NCBI GenBank assembly: GCA_045638265.1
Contig: JAZUBA010000027.1
Span: 20,099-84,098, forward strand
Origin: RGIG4140 sp045638265
GTDB taxonomy: Bacteria; Pseudomonadota; Alphaproteobacteria; CAAHEQ01; UBA3637
Reading direction: 5' to 3'
Length of the DNA: 64,000 nt
Shown: in pieces, positions 17,770 through 25,286 of the stretch
Layout of the letters: every line of letters begins with the position of its first letter
Numbering within the stretch: the first letter of the stretch is position 1
Made by a program: the position numbers and the translations under genes
Notes under the pieces: generated by a model
What the model was told of the DNA's origin: nothing
Seen by the model: the letters and a program-made list of their open reading frames with translations, nothing else
The model's database searches: none

Positions 17770-18621
17770 ATGATTTATCAACAATTATCATTATCGGATA
17801 TTCAAAAAAACAAAAAACTATCTCAAATTTGGAATTTAGTTTGTGAAGCACACAAAGGACAAAAAAGAAAAGGGACGAAAAATGGCATTCATCCTGATTA
17901 TACAACTCATTTATTTAAAGTTATGGAAATCATGGCAAATGTTTTGGGTAATCCCAAACAAACCATTCAAAATAAAAATTTATTGCCATTATTTGCTATG
18001 GCTTTAACTCATGATATGATTGAAGATACCGTTATAAATTCACAGGAAAAACTAACGCGAGTTTTAGAACCAATTTTAGGAACTTCTGGTGCAAAAAATA
18101 TTGCATTTGTTATTCAAGAACTATCTAACCCGCCACAAGGCTTTTCTGGAAATACGAAACAAGAACAGGATGAAGCAAAAAAAATATGGCAAATTACCCA
18201 TGTTAAAAATATATCTGTTTTTGCAAAAATGGTAAAAATGGCCGATCAAATATCTAACATGATAGATTGCGTAGATATGAATATGACAACAGTTAACAAA
18301 CAAGGAAAAAGAATAACCGAATGGTCAACCAAAAAGAAAGAATCATATACAAACAAAGCCCTATCTGTTTGTCATGCTTGTTTAATCGGTACTCAGAACA
18401 CATCCAACCAACAAAAAGAAGTTTTTTGCAAACTAATGAATTTGGCACACTCTACTTATGATTATACAATTTTAAAAATAAACAATCCATTTGTAGAAAG
18501 CATGGATTTTTATAATACACTGCATTATTCTGCAAAACAACGAAATTTGTTTGAAATAAAACCGTTGTTTGTTACGAAATCAGCTTTTCATATCACAAAC
18601 AGTTTTATCAATGAAAAATAA
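17770..18621 (+). CDS. HD-domain protein of the RelA/SpoT hydrolase (small alarmone hydrolase) type
   Basis: The 283-residue product has the RSH-type HD signature: A-H-K-G-Q-K-R-K near residue 28, a His in Y-T-T-H, H-D-M-I-E-D-T (the HD pair) and K-M-A-D-Q-I-S-N near residue 157. No synthetase, TGS or ACT domain is present, so it resembles stand-alone Mesh1-like hydrolases of (p)ppGpp or a related nucleotide. A GAGGG ribosome site precedes the ATG. It ends the plus-strand run behind the glycosyltransferases and converges on the pnuC operon. The substrate is inferred from family only. Confidence 0.65.
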   Translation: MIYQQLSLSDIQKNKKLSQIWNLVCEAHKGQKRKGTKNGIHPDYTTHLFKVMEIMANVLGNPKQTIQNKNLLPLFAMALTHDMIEDTVINSQEKLTRVLEPILGTSGAKNIAFVIQELSNPPQGFSGNTKQEQDEAKKIWQITHVKNISVFAKMVKMADQISNMIDCVDMNMTTVNKQGKRITEWSTKKKESYTNKALSVCHACLIGTQNTSNQQKEVFCKLMNLAHSTYDYTILKINNPFVESMDFYNTLHYSAKQRNLFEIKPLFVTKSAFHITNSFINEK

Positions 18622-18649
18622 ACCTATTGTTTTTTTGCTATTTGTGATG

Positions 18650-19231
18650 TTAAAGAGATAATTGTTCCCGTTTCTGTCTTTTTACGCTTTTCATAATTTT
18701 TTTCCATTGGATATAAGATAAAACAGCCAGAACAGTCCAAATAATATTCAAAGATAACAAGTAAAAAGCCGGTTGAGGTAATAAAGCATATTGAATAATA
18801 TAACAAATATCATTGAGAAACCAGACTATCCATGTATCAATTTTACGACAAACCATATAATATGTTGCTACAAAACTGGAAACCGTTGTAACAGAGTCTA
18901 TAACGGGAAGTGGATCATCCGTTTGTTTTAATAACCCCATAAGGCAAATTGTTCCTAATAGAATAAAAACAGTACATCCTATTTTTTCCCAATAAGAACA
19001 CTCCTGAATAGCTTGTTGTTTTCGTTTTGGATTCCACAAAATAAATCCAACAACCCCTACAATCAGATAAAAAGCAGAATTGCACATATCACCGTATAAT
19101 TTATTCATTATTGAAAATACAACTAAAAAAGACATTTGTAAAATATAAAAAATCCAATGAACTCTTTTATTAAACAGTACAAAAACCCCCTGCAACAAAC
19201 CTAAGATTGTTGCTCCTATTTCAAAAAACAT
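18650..19231 (-). CDS. pnuC: PnuC-family nicotinamide riboside (vitamin) transporter
   Basis: The 193-residue product has about seven membrane segments and PnuC-family landmarks, including the W-N-P-K-R loop and the D-x-W-x-V-W-F-x-N-D motif. PnuC proteins let nicotinamide riboside cross the membrane; paralogues carry thiamine or riboflavin. Here the operon begins with an NMN adenylyltransferase-like gene, so an NAD precursor is the most likely substrate. It is the last of four genes, 16 bases after the previous one, with an AGGAGA ribosome site. Confidence 0.8.
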   Translation of the reverse strand: MFFEIGATILGLLQGVFVLFNKRVHWIFYILQMSFLVVFSIMNKLYGDMCNSAFYLIVGVVGFILWNPKRKQQAIQECSYWEKIGCTVFILLGTICLMGLLKQTDDPLPVIDSVTTVSSFVATYYMVCRKIDTWIVWFLNDICYIIQYALLPQPAFYLLSLNIIWTVLAVLSYIQWKKIMKSVKRQKREQLSL

Positions 19232-19247
19232 TGCTTTCTCCTAAAAT

Positions 19248-19643
19248 TTATTCTTTTTCACGTATCTGGTGTGGTAGATATTTTTTAATGATTGGCAAAT
19301 AAGTCGTTATATATTCCGGATAGTATTTTATAAGCGTATCATAAGCATTTAACGGTTTATCCGGTTTAGTCATTCTGGCGCATTCCCAGTCAATAATAGT
19401 ATCTAACAAATCATTTTGTGATTTTTTAAGTTTGTTTTGCACATGATGACGATTGTACTTTTGATGAAATTGATGTATTTCAGGAATACTCATCCAAAAG
19501 CAAAACAAATACAGAAGTGTTTTCTCAATGTCGTGAAGATACCCGCCAAGGGTATTTTTTCCACGTAATTGTTTTTCAACTTTTAAAAAAGCTATTTTAT
19601 GCTTTAATGTATATAAAGATTTTTGTAACCTGTCCATTAACAT
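19248..19643 (-). CDS. DUF5662-like protein in the NAD-type operon
   Basis: The 131-residue product has a Leu-His-Asp motif near residue 37, a H-Q-K-Y-N-R-H-H cluster near 60-67 and a D-W-E-C-A-R-x-T-K segment near 90. The spacing of His/Asp residues in a small helical protein resembles DUF5662, which may be an HD-like metal fold. I am only moderately sure of the family. It lies 53 bases after the CofE-like gene and 16 bases before pnuC, with AAGGAG upstream. Position suggests a role in nicotinamide nucleotide processing. Confidence 0.55.
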   Translation of the reverse strand: MLMDRLQKSLYTLKHKIAFLKVEKQLRGKNTLGGYLHDIEKTLLYLFCFWMSIPEIHQFHQKYNRHHVQNKLKKSQNDLLDTIIDWECARMTKPDKPLNAYDTLIKYYPEYITTYLPIIKKYLPHQIREKE

Positions 19644-19696
19644 ACAGTCTCCTTAAATAAAGAAGTTAATTAAGTTAAATATTTTTGTGATGAATT

Positions 19697-20887
19697 TTAA
19701 ATTTGTGGAATACCTGTTGAATAATTATCAAAATAACCTTTAATTAAAACAACAGGCGTTCCCTTATCTCCGGAACCAGTTGTTAAATCACACAAAGAAC
19801 CGACCAAATCTGTAATTTGACGCGGAGTTGTTCCTAAAGCGTAAAAATCATTTCCTGACTCTTTTTGAGCTATGGCCTGTTTAATAGCTTCTTCCGGATT
19901 GGTTGTATTATTATCAGCAACTGCTTTAATTTTGATTTCATTTGGCATACCTTTTAACCCATCTGTATAACCAGGGGAAACAACCGGATCTGCAAATTCC
20001 CATATTTTGGTACGAGGACACTTAAATCCACCATCTCCGTATATCATAACTTCAATGTTTTTACCTATTTTTTCCTTAAACAAATTTTGTAGTTTTTGGC
20101 AAAACGCTTTTGAATCACGAGGGAATAATTTTAAACGGTTTTTATCTGAATAGTTTGACCCCAAAACACCATATTCACTCCACCCGTGTTGGGTACTTGG
20201 TGTATTACAAATATCATCTAATCCATAAACAACTGCACCTGCATTTTTTAATATATGCTTGTGTCTGTTACGCGTATGAATACTAGCAACAACAACTTGA
20301 TTTGTATACTGCAAAATATCTTTTGGATTGTTGAGTAAAACAATTTCAATATTAGGAGAAACATCTTCATACATTTGAATATAATCCACACCTGTAATCG
20401 GATGACGGAAGGTACCAAATGTTTCCCGAAATTGTTTTTTACTTAAAACATCTGTATAAGGATTAACATTTGAATTGAATAAATCATCTTCATCCATAAT
20501 AGCATTGCCAACTTCATCAGATGGATATGATAAACATACATAAACTTTTCCTTTAACACCTTTAGCAATTCCTTCTAAAATTTTAGCAAAGCGATTGCGG
20601 GATAAAATCGGAAAAGCTATGGCTACATCACCATTCGGAAATTTACTTTCAATATCATGAGCAATATCATCGGTTGTTATATAGTTACCTTGTGCGCGAG
20701 CAAGAAACGATTCCGTAATTCCAATAATATCATGATTATTGAGTGTAATAGGTTGATAAGTTGTATTTTGAGCCTGAATAACCGTCTCACAGATAATAGA
20801 AGCAATATCTGCGCCCTGTGTAATAATCGGCATTCTAATTCCATAAACTGATGTACCGACATATCGTGTTTCTAAATGTTTATTCAT
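19697..20887 (-). CDS. CofE-like (coenzyme F420-0:L-glutamate ligase family) protein
   Basis: The 396-residue product resembles the bacterial COG1478/CofE-like family: Y-G-I-R-M-P-I-I-T-Q-G near the start, I-G-I-T-E-S-F-L-A-R-A-Q-G-N-Y, and F-P-I-L-S-R-N-R-F. A later Y-G-D-G-G-F-K-C-P segment is also visible. True CofE adds glutamate to F420; nothing else here suggests F420 synthesis, and the operon looks like NAD salvage, so the substrate may be a nicotinamide derivative. I placed the start at 20887, where AAGGAG precedes ATG by eight bases. A longer frame reaching 20950 would run through the structured leader. Confidence 0.65.
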   Translation of the reverse strand: MNKHLETRYVGTSVYGIRMPIITQGADIASIICETVIQAQNTTYQPITLNNHDIIGITESFLARAQGNYITTDDIAHDIESKFPNGDVAIAFPILSRNRFAKILEGIAKGVKGKVYVCLSYPSDEVGNAIMDEDDLFNSNVNPYTDVLSKKQFRETFGTFRHPITGVDYIQMYEDVSPNIEIVLLNNPKDILQYTNQVVVASIHTRNRHKHILKNAGAVVYGLDDICNTPSTQHGWSEYGVLGSNYSDKNRLKLFPRDSKAFCQKLQNLFKEKIGKNIEVMIYGDGGFKCPRTKIWEFADPVVSPGYTDGLKGMPNEIKIKAVADNNTTNPEEAIKQAIAQKESGNDFYALGTTPRQITDLVGSLCDLTTGSGDKGTPVVLIKGYFDNYSTGIPQI

Positions 20888-20895
20888 TTCATTTT

Positions 20896-20956
20896 CTCCT
20901 TGACAGTAGGTGGTGAATTGATTTGTCTCGACTGTCCCCTCAAGACCCAAACCAAT
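20896..20956 (-). promoter_or_regulatory. Candidate translational riboswitch: hairpin with possible H-type pseudoknot abutting the Shine-Dalgarno
   Basis: On the minus strand, 20956-20941 pairs with 20930-20917 in a 14-bp helix with a GG bulge and two G-U pairs. The 10-base loop is AGGGGACAGT. Loop bases GACAGT (20936-20931) are perfectly complementary to ACTGTC (20907-20902). That strand directly touches AAGGAG (20901-20896), the ribosome site of the CofE-like gene. This resembles translational control by H-type pseudoknots. The nine-base linker may be too short to span all 14 bp, so the lower helix might open. I recognise no known riboswitch class. Confidence 0.5.
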
Positions 20957-20968
20957 GAAAAGTTAACC

Positions 20969-21511
20969 TCAACTTTTCTGTATAAATCCATCTCCGTAAA
21001 AATTCTTGGCAATCAACTCCAAGTTTTCCGGATGGACAAACTCTTTATATCTTTCATCTTGTAATTCAATCATATCACGAACCATATTGCCGGATAAGAA
21101 AGGAAAATTTTGTGTTGTTCTGGAACAAATTTCAACATGGGATATGTCATTTGTAAAAAAAAGATATTCACGTTTATCCCCGACATAAATCACATCTGGC
21201 ATCGGCCTATTAGGTAATTCACGTTTAATTGTTTCCAATACATGACAATTCCAAGGAATATTTGTGACGTCTTTAACCGGAATAATTTGTAATCTGGCAT
21301 AACCTTCTTGATGACGCCAAACATTTTGAATCATTTTTTTTCGTGTGAAATACGGCAATGGATTTGAGTACGTGCCACTTTCTTGTGCTGCACCAATTAA
21401 AACAGTTCCCATTTCGCACTCAGACATCATCTGTCTGATAAGCCTATCATGTCCAATATGAAACGGCTGACAACGTAGAATACAAAATCCGTGTTTATAT
21501 TTAAAAGTCAT
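20969..21511 (-). CDS. NMN adenylyltransferase (NadM/NadR-type nucleotidyltransferase)
   Basis: The 180-residue product makes NAD from NMN and ATP if the family call holds. It has the nucleotidyltransferase signature R-C-Q-P-F-H-I-G-H-D near the N-terminus and the closing S-G-N-M-V-R-D-M-I motif (the I-S-x-T-x-x-R equivalent). I chose ATG 21511: homologues begin just before the beta strand, and an upstream ATG at 21538 would translate through a terminator hairpin. It is the first gene of a four-gene operon ending with pnuC. The GAAAGG that could serve as its ribosome site lies in the 3' arm of that hairpin. Confidence 0.8.
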   Translation of the reverse strand: MTFKYKHGFCILRCQPFHIGHDRLIRQMMSECEMGTVLIGAAQESGTYSNPLPYFTRKKMIQNVWRHQEGYARLQIIPVKDVTNIPWNCHVLETIKRELPNRPMPDVIYVGDKREYLFFTNDISHVEICSRTTQNFPFLSGNMVRDMIELQDERYKEFVHPENLELIAKNFYGDGFIQKS

Positions 21512-21625
21512 AAAAAAACCTTTCTTACGAAAGGCCATGCATCAACGGAAGATAATTCTCTCCTAACAGATGACCGGCCAAGTCTGTTGTTCCCACCCAT
21601 TGCCCTCGGATGCCTGAACGCATAT
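21512..21625 (-). promoter_or_regulatory. Candidate riboswitch/attenuator leader of the NAD-type operon
   Basis: This ~110-nt leader is clearly richer in G and C than its surroundings and can fold. GCATC (21611-21607) pairs with GATGC (21543-21539), enclosing a hairpin with arms AACAGA/TCTGTT and one with arms GGAGA/TCTTCC. It ends in a 6-bp hairpin CCTTTC-GTAA-GAAAGG (21534-21519) and seven T residues touching the ATG at 21511, an intrinsic terminator placed to control the operon. GGTCAT inside the first hairpin could instead pair with ATGGCC overlapping the terminator arm, a possible antiterminator. I see no match to TPP, FMN or other riboswitches I know. Confidence 0.55.
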
Positions 21626-21654
21626 AATTTATCATATGTTTAAATCATTGTCAA
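21626..21654 (-). promoter_or_regulatory. Promoter of the NAD-type operon
   Basis: TTGACA (21654-21649) and TAAATT (21631-21626) on the minus strand are 17 bases apart, giving a start near 21619 and the structured leader described above. Confidence 0.55.
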
Positions 21655-21671
21655 CAGCAAAATTATATGTT

Positions 21672-23096
21672 TTAAAATTGGAAATAAATAAACGGACTAT
21701 AACTGGTTGCCGTTAAAAATACAATCGATATAAAAAATGATAAAATTAAAAACAAGTCAAAACACACTTTTGTAAATACATTTTTAGACATAATTACCAT
21801 TAATTTTTTGCCCAATCCCACGGAAAGAACAAACCCAACGACAAAAATCATCCAACTACCGGAAGAAACATAAAATCCTAAACCTAAATCTGTTTGAAAT
21901 GAGATGGTATTAAATAATCCTTTTATATATAAACATGCATAATTTAAATCGGGTGCTCTAAAAAAGACCCAACCGAGTAAAACAACAAATACAGTATAAA
22001 TATACGTAACAATTTTAAATATGTATTTTGCATAATTTAAAGATATATTGAAAAAAGATTTGATATATGAAATTATTTTTTCAAACATAATAAATAAAGC
22101 ATACCATAAACCCCAAATAACAAATGTATATTCTGCACCATGCCATAATCCCGTCAAAAAGAAAACAATAAATACATTCCGTAATGTATTTTTTAATCCC
22201 TTTCTGTTGCCACCTAATGGAATATAGACATATTCTTTAAACCATGAGGATAATGAAATATGCCATCTACGCCAAAAATCCGTAATAGAATTGGCTAAAT
22301 AAGGATAATTAAAGTTTTCTAAAAATTTAAATCCGAAAATACGACCTAAACCGATTGCCATATCAGAATATCCAGAAAAATCAAAATAAATTTGCAATGC
22401 ATAAAAAAGAATACCAACCCATAAAATTAGAGGTGAAAGTTCTTGAATTGGCATACTAAAAATTTTATCCACACTCATTGCTAAGGTATCTGCAATAATA
22501 ATTTTTTTAGATAAACCGATTAAAAATCTTTGACATCCTAAATATATATCTGTTACTTTATGTTGACGTTGTGTTAATTGTTGCTCAATGGTTTCGTATC
22601 GAACAATGGGTCCGGCAACAAGTTGGGGAAACATTGAAATATATAATGCCAAATTAAAAAAGTTTTTCTGCGGTACATGTCCCCGATAAACATCTACCAG
22701 ATATGAAATAGCTTGAAAAGTATAAAAAGAAATGCCAATAGGTAATATAACAGATTCTATAACAATTTTTTGTGTTGTGACATCATTAAAAAACAAAACA
22801 GCAAAATTAAAATATTTAAAATAAAAAAGACCGCTTAAAATTAAAATAACAAACAATAACAAAGAACACTGTTTTAAACCTGTGGTTTTAATTTGATAAA
22901 TACAAATACCTCCGACATAGGTAGCAAAAATAACCAACAGCATATAAAATAAATATTTGGGTTCACTCCAAGCATAAAAAAAACAGCTAAAAACAAGTAA
23001 AAATAAGTTTTTCACCGTTATATTCGGTGAACAAAAATAGAAAAAAAGAACCAGAGGCAAAAAGTAGCATAAAAATATAAAAGACGAAAAAACCAT
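21672..23096 (-). CDS. MBOAT O-acyltransferase, AlgI-like (second copy)
   Basis: The 474-residue multi-pass protein shares G-I-S-F-Y-T-F-Q-A-I-S-Y, F-W-R-R-W-H-I-S-L-S, Y-I-P-L-G-G-N-R and the catalytic-His region G-L-W-H-G-A-E with the copy at 12715-14118. It should export acetyl groups for polysaccharide O-acetylation with the AlgJ-like protein encoded just upstream. Its ATG shares one base with that gene's stop (TAATG), so translation is coupled. Confidence 0.9.
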   Translation of the reverse strand: MVFSSFIFLCYFLPLVLFFYFCSPNITVKNLFLLVFSCFFYAWSEPKYLFYMLLVIFATYVGGICIYQIKTTGLKQCSLLLFVILILSGLFYFKYFNFAVLFFNDVTTQKIVIESVILPIGISFYTFQAISYLVDVYRGHVPQKNFFNLALYISMFPQLVAGPIVRYETIEQQLTQRQHKVTDIYLGCQRFLIGLSKKIIIADTLAMSVDKIFSMPIQELSPLILWVGILFYALQIYFDFSGYSDMAIGLGRIFGFKFLENFNYPYLANSITDFWRRWHISLSSWFKEYVYIPLGGNRKGLKNTLRNVFIVFFLTGLWHGAEYTFVIWGLWYALFIMFEKIISYIKSFFNISLNYAKYIFKIVTYIYTVFVVLLGWVFFRAPDLNYACLYIKGLFNTISFQTDLGLGFYVSSGSWMIFVVGFVLSVGLGKKLMVIMSKNVFTKVCFDLFLILSFFISIVFLTATSYSPFIYFQF

Positions 23097-24241
23097 TACT
23101 TCACCTTTAATAAATCTTTTAATTTTAAATCAGACACTGCCAAAATAAGAATATTCGGCTTTTCAATTTTAAATTCTTTGATTCGTTCGTTAAATTGGAT
23201 ACCCCATTTTTCTTTTGGCATATTAAAACGAAAAGCACGAACCCTCTGAAAAGTGGCACTTAAAAAAGAATGTAAATATGTTGCATAACTATCACCAATA
23301 ATATAAACATTAAATGGTTGTCCGTTGTTATATGTAGAATGTCTGAAATTTTTATCCCAATGTATTTGAATATCATTTTTGTTTTTATAAGTAAAATGAT
23401 TATAAGTAAAATCTTTTTCTGTTATTTTGGGTTGATGTTGATTTCCTTTTCCGATTTTAGGATATTTTCCAACATCATAAGGTCGGTATGGTAATGTTTT
23501 TGTGATAAAAAAATTATCTTTTGATAAGGCCTGTGTGTTAGAAAAATCCTTTTTTATTTGCTTCATTAATTGCTGATACACAAAAAAAGCCCCTTCTTCA
23601 GACCAATGTGATTCATCTTTATAATATAACAATTCGTTATTTAAAAAAGAAAACGCAATCAATTCCTTTTCTAGTGGGACAATCGTAATATCTTCCGGAA
23701 TTTGTTTTTTTAATTGCATCACCGTACTGTCATCTTCTTTTCTTAAAATAAAATCAGGCATAAACCGACTATAAATACGACTCTTATCCGGAGGAAACAT
23801 CAAATAAAATTTTACCTTATTTTCATCACACCACTTTTTCATATACTTTAAATTTTCAATGATTTTGGCTTGTTCTGTATGTGTAAGCAGTTTGTAATTT
23901 TGATATGATTTTAATACAGGCAAATTATACTGAACCGGATTTTGGACTGCAAATATCCAATTCTCTTTACCAACAATATTTTGAGTGTTTAAAGATGCTA
24001 GTTTTAAATTAAATGAAAAATAAACAGTTAATATTTTTTCTCTAAAAGGAATATGATCTGAAATATAGGTTTCTAATTCTTTTCTTTGAGCAAACGGTTT
24101 TTGAGGTATCTCACTTAAACGTCTTGATTCTAATTGACTTTCATTTTTTCTTACATCCAAATAAAAACCTAAAAACAGCAAAAAACAAAATGGTATTAAC
24201 ACAAAAAATAAGTGATATATATTTTTTAACATTACTTTCAT
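23096..24241 (-). CDS. AlgJ/AlgX-like SGNH-type protein (second copy)
   Basis: The 381-residue product has one N-terminal TM segment (about residues 8-26) and the DHHW-type domain. Visible features are E-S-R-R-L-S-E-I-P, F-R-E-K, K-F-Y-L-M-F-P-P-D-K-S, the catalytic D-E-S-H-W-S-E-E-G-A-F region, and G-D-S near residue 313. Where the paralogue at 10959 has T-H-H-W, this has E-S-H-W. It is the usual length for the family and lacks the beta domain of the other copy. It is first in a coupled pair with the MBOAT gene; AAGG precedes the ATG. Confidence 0.8.
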   Translation of the reverse strand: MKVMLKNIYHLFFVLIPFCFLLFLGFYLDVRKNESQLESRRLSEIPQKPFAQRKELETYISDHIPFREKILTVYFSFNLKLASLNTQNIVGKENWIFAVQNPVQYNLPVLKSYQNYKLLTHTEQAKIIENLKYMKKWCDENKVKFYLMFPPDKSRIYSRFMPDFILRKEDDSTVMQLKKQIPEDITIVPLEKELIAFSFLNNELLYYKDESHWSEEGAFFVYQQLMKQIKKDFSNTQALSKDNFFITKTLPYRPYDVGKYPKIGKGNQHQPKITEKDFTYNHFTYKNKNDIQIHWDKNFRHSTYNNGQPFNVYIIGDSYATYLHSFLSATFQRVRAFRFNMPKEKWGIQFNERIKEFKIEKPNILILAVSDLKLKDLLKVK

Positions 24242-24247
24242 ATTACC

Positions 24248-24297
24248 TTGACTTGTTTATTTTTGTGTAGCATAATATGCTTCTTTTTTATTGTCAA
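24248..24297. promoter_or_regulatory. Overlapping divergent promoters with a shared palindromic -10 region
   Basis: Plus strand: TTGACT (24248-24253), 17 bases, CATAAT (24271-24276). Minus strand: TTGACA (24297-24292), 17 bases, TATGCT (24274-24269). The -10 boxes overlap in the palindrome GCATAATATGC (24270-24280). The minus start would serve the AlgJ/AlgI pair with a short leader. The plus start would serve the metallophosphoesterase with a leader of about 140 bases. Confidence 0.5.
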
Positions 24298-24422
24298 ATA
24301 AAATATTTACAAAGAAAATTATTGTCAATTTAAAATTGCAAAGGTGATGAAAACAAACTATCCAGTAAGAATGCTTCCAGTGTTTTAAAACATTATTGAT
24401 AACTAATTTTAACAGGATTCAT

Positions 24423-25217
24423 ATGAGAAAATTAATAAATTATTTGTTTGTTATTGGTTTGATTTTGTTAGGATGGAGTATTTTTGTTGAACCTCATATA
24501 TTAACACAAACAATATATACCCTTAAAAATGAACAATTAAAAGGATTAAAAATTGTTTATATAAGTGATATTCATGCCGCCCCATATCATCACTGGTTTT
24601 TGAAACATATTGTTAAATCTGTTAATCAATTAAAACCGCATATTATCTTATTAGGCGGTGATTTTGTTAAAGGACATAAAGAAAAATCATCAATGGATAT
24701 GAATAAAATTGCTTTAACTCTCAACCAGTTAAATTCTCCATTGGGTATATACGCCGTATTAGGTAATCATGATGGTTATATTAACTCAGAAAAAATGAGT
24801 CAAGCTTTAACGCAGAACGATATTATGGTTTTATCTAATAAAAACAAACTTATTCAATATAAAAATAACTCTTTTTATATTGCCGGCATAGAAGACATGC
24901 TTACAGGAGATCCAGATATACAAAAAGCCATTCCCAATTCAAATTTGCCGATTATTTTATTATCACATACCCCAGATATGTTTCCTCAAGTACCATCAAC
25001 TGTTTTTTTAACACTATCCGGACACACACATGGCGGACAAATAAAAATGCCTTTTTGGGGTGCTGTTTTGGTTCCATCTATATATGGAACTCAATATGCT
25101 GAAGGATTAATTAAAGAAAACGGTAAAAATTTAATTGTCAGTCGGGGTATCGGAACAAGTATTTTGCCAATTCGGTTTAATTGTTTTCCTGAAATTGTAA
25201 TTATAAAGTTTGAATAA
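24423..25217 (+). CDS. Metallophosphoesterase, YkuE-like (COG1408), membrane-anchored
   Basis: The 264-residue product has one N-terminal TM segment (about residues 5-21). The calcineurin-like metal motifs follow in order: S-D-I-H near residue 47, G-G-D-F, G-N-H-D-G, and G-H-T-H-G-G-Q. YkuE-like proteins are phosphoesterases with varied substrates, sometimes linked to lipid turnover. I chose ATG 24423, preceded by AGGA, over an in-frame ATG at 24396 that would put a charged extension before the anchor. A paralogue lies at 60499-61620. Confidence 0.85.
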   Translation: MRKLINYLFVIGLILLGWSIFVEPHILTQTIYTLKNEQLKGLKIVYISDIHAAPYHHWFLKHIVKSVNQLKPHIILLGGDFVKGHKEKSSMDMNKIALTLNQLNSPLGIYAVLGNHDGYINSEKMSQALTQNDIMVLSNKNKLIQYKNNSFYIAGIEDMLTGDPDIQKAIPNSNLPIILLSHTPDMFPQVPSTVFLTLSGHTHGGQIKMPFWGAVLVPSIYGTQYAEGLIKENGKNLIVSRGIGTSILPIRFNCFPEIVIIKFE

Positions 25218-25231
25218 TTTTCTATTTTGAT

Positions 25232-25274
25232 TTGACAATAATGTCATATTGTTATATAGCATTATTGCAATAAT
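25232..25274 (+). promoter_or_regulatory. Promoter plus 14-bp palindromic operator candidate before the Nudix gene
   Basis: TTGACA (25232-25237) and TATAGC (25255-25260) are 17 bases apart. The perfect palindrome ATTATTGCAATAAT (25261-25274) begins right after the -10 box, covers the expected transcription start and ends beside the AGGAGG ribosome site. Confidence 0.5.
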
Positions 25275-25286
25275 AGGAGGGATTAT

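Noticed and set aside
20888..20950. Longer start for the CofE-like gene at 20950
   Set aside because: The extension would translate through the structured gap and has no ribosome site, whereas ATG 20887 has AAGGAG at good spacing.
21512..21625. TPP or FMN riboswitch upstream of a vitamin-transporter operon
   Set aside because: The conserved TPP (CTGAGA with ACC...GATC) and FMN core sequences are absent, and the operon's other genes point to nicotinamide nucleotides rather than thiamine or riboflavin.
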